From: Spirochaetota bacterium
Lineage (GTDB): Bacteria; Spirochaetota; Spirochaetia; DSM-27196; PWMO01
Direction of reading: 5' to 3'
DNA length: 6,344 bases
NCBI GenBank assembly: GCA_009908925.1
Contig: JAAAOH010000241.1
Location: 1-6,344 of the forward strand
Shown: one piece after another, positions 5,209-6,344 of the stretch
Numbering within the stretch: position 1 is the stretch's first letter
Layout: each line of letters opens with the position of its first letter
Notes under the pieces: generated by a model
Databases searched by the model: none
What the model was told of the DNA's origin: nothing
Seen by the model: the letters and a program-made list of their open reading frames with translations, nothing else
Position numbers and translations under genes: made by a program

Positions 5209-6104
5209 GGTTGCCCCCTTTCCCGGGGCGCGGCCTGTCGCTGCCGCGCCTCGACTACTCGCGCATTCCCTGGCGCGCTCTTCCGTGGGGCAAGATCGTG
5301 GGCGGCGGCCTCGGGCTGACCGCCGGCGTCTTCGGGATGGTGTTCGGCATCATCGTGGGTCATCTCGTGGACGAGGTGTTGTGGACGCACCTGATGCGCC
5401 GCCTCCTGCGGCGCTTCATCCGCACCGGCGCGGTGGCCACCGAGCTGGACGCGGTCGCGCCGGCGGTCTCCATCATGGTGCTGCTGACCGACGCGGCACG
5501 CTGCGGCCATACCTCACATGCGAAGGCTGCGGCATCCGTCCTCCGGGGGTATCTCCACGATCGCTACGCAACGAGCATCCGACGGCAGCGCCTTCTCGAC
5601 ATCGCCGGTGAAGAGGTTCTCGCGCGCACGGAGGCCGACGGGGTCCCGGAAGGAGTCGAGGCCGCGGAGGGCCATGGGGCCGAAGGGGGCGGTGAGTCCG
5701 CGGAGGGCGCGGAGCCCTTCCTGAAGCTACTCGCCGGGCGGCTGGCCCAGAACGAACGGGCGGAGGTGACCTGGCTCGCAGGACGTGTCGCACGGGATGT
5801 CGGTCCGTGCGCCCGTCGGATGGCGGATGATATCGCGCGGCGTCTCGGAGCCGACCTGCGGCTCGTTGCCGATGCTGCGCGGCACGAAGGAGAGCTCGAC
5901 GAGCGGGCGTGCATGCTGCTCGGTGTGCCGCAGAATGCCGACCGTGCCCAGGTGCGGCGCGCGTACCGCAGGCTCGCCGCAGAGTTTCATCCTGACGGGA
6001 CCGCGGTGCTGGAAGCGCATCAGCGTCGGCAGGCCGAGGAAGCCTTCATCCGTATCCGGGACGCGTACGAGCAGCTTATGCAGGAGCTCGGCGAGGAACC
6101 GTAG
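5205..6104 (+). CDS. DjlA-like membrane-anchored J-domain co-chaperone
   Basis: The start is ATG 5205, whose ATGA overlaps the upstream stop; the frame is open further left but only through the previous gene. The product has 299 residues. Residues 28-58 (PWGKIVGGGLGLTAGVFGMV and on to HLVDEV) form one glycine-rich membrane segment resembling the N-terminus of DjlA. Residues 85-230 are helical and TerB-like in spacing, interrupted by a Gly/Glu/Ala-rich linker at 146-170. Residues 233-295 are a J domain: ACMLLGV, RRAYRRLAAEFHPDG with HPD at 262-264, and the AFIRIRDAYEQL final helix. J domains stimulate ATP hydrolysis by DnaK-type Hsp70, and in DjlA the J domain faces the cytoplasm. Placed after two membrane proteins, it may help assemble or turn over that complex. 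It lacks the Gly/Phe and zinc-finger regions of DnaJ, so it is not the general chaperone. The TerB assignment is less certain than the J domain. Confidence 0.9.
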   Translation: MRLPPFPGRGLSLPRLDYSRIPWRALPWGKIVGGGLGLTAGVFGMVFGIIVGHLVDEVLWTHLMRRLLRRFIRTGAVATELDAVAPAVSIMVLLTDAARCGHTSHAKAAASVLRGYLHDRYATSIRRQRLLDIAGEEVLARTEADGVPEGVEAAEGHGAEGGGESAEGAEPFLKLLAGRLAQNERAEVTWLAGRVARDVGPCARRMADDIARRLGADLRLVADAARHEGELDERACMLLGVPQNADRAQVRRAYRRLAAEFHPDGTAVLEAHQRRQAEEAFIRIRDAYEQLMQELGEEP

Positions 6105-6117
6105 TCGAAGCGGCGCC

Positions 6118-6344
6118 TCAGTCAGGGTCCGAAAGCGGCGCGCGGTCGATCCGCGCGCCAAGTTGCTGGAGACGCTCGACGAGGTGCTCGTAGCCGCGCT
6201 CTATCTGGTAGACGTTCTGGATGGTGCTCTGTCCCTCGGCGCAGAGGGCTGCGAGGACCATGGCCATGCCGGCGCGGACGTCGGGAGACGTCAGGTTGGA
6301 CCCGGACAGTCGTGCAGGACCGCTGACGACCGCCCGATGCGGGT
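6118..6344 (-). CDS. murA: UDP-N-acetylglucosamine 1-carboxyvinyltransferase, C-terminal part
   Basis: Only the last 74 codons are in the window; the gene continues past the right edge. The reading SPDVRAGMAMVLAALCAEG followed by YQIERGYEHLVERLQQLGAR matches the MurA C-terminus (DLRASASLVLAGCIAEG and HIDRGYERIEDKLRALGA in Escherichia coli). Both active-site arginine positions are kept, in DVRAG and IERGYE. MurA transfers enolpyruvate from phosphoenolpyruvate to UDP-GlcNAc in the first committed cytoplasmic step of peptidoglycan synthesis, and is the fosfomycin target. The Cys/Asp that decides fosfomycin sensitivity is outside the window. The gene converges on the J-protein gene with a 13-base gap, and no clear terminator is seen between them. 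AroA (EPSP synthase) shares the fold, but the IERGYE region points to MurA. Confidence 0.93.
   Translation of the reverse strand, partial: PHRAVVSGPARLSGSNLTSPDVRAGMAMVLAALCAEGQSTIQNVYQIERGYEHLVERLQQLGARIDRAPLSDPD

Noticed and set aside
1..6344. CRISPR arrays, tRNA or rRNA genes, insertion sequences, phage genes
   Set aside because: No regularly spaced repeats, cloverleaf-like sequences, transposase motifs or terminal inverted repeats were seen.

Overview
The window comes from a GC-rich bacterial chromosome and carries six tightly packed plus-strand genes, plus the 3' end of a minus-strand murA. PspA, MurA and a DjlA-like J-protein fit a free-living bacterium with peptidoglycan and membrane-stress functions. 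The LptF/G-like topology of two membrane proteins would fit a diderm. The overall style (a STAS protein with a zinc ribbon, a TPR-containing membrane protein, a degenerate OmpR-type regulator) would suit a GC-rich free-living spirochaete, but this is a weak guess and no gene here fixes the phylum.

Layout. Positions 22-573 encode a STAS-domain protein ending in a four-cysteine zinc ribbon. A 140-base gap follows, with a 9-bp tandem repeat, a small candidate terminator and a hairpin just before the next ribosome binding site. Positions 714-1532 encode a PspA/IM30 protein. It overlaps by 20 bases a PhoB/OmpR-type winged-helix regulator (1513-2154) whose receiver domain has lost its phosphoacceptor aspartate. 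Next is a 350-base non-coding region (2155-2504). It has two identical-orientation copies of TTGTGGATAARTTGTG, each holding a perfect DnaA box, on either side of an AT-rich core, together with several palindromes. This is the most unusual DNA in the window and a candidate DnaA-binding region or replication origin.

From 2505 to 6104 three genes form an overlapping, probably co-translated operon. The first two are membrane proteins that share one layout: three N-terminal membrane segments, an extracytoplasmic soluble part, and three C-terminal membrane segments. This is the topology of the LptF/LptG permeases of the lipopolysaccharide exporter. The second has TPR-like repeats inserted before a beta-rich section. 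The third is a DjlA-like J-domain protein with an N-terminal membrane anchor and a C-terminal HPD motif. Together they may form an uncharacterised envelope complex. This is inference from topology and gene order; no overall sequence identity was established.

murA (6118 to beyond the right edge, minus strand) converges on the operon with a 13-base gap.
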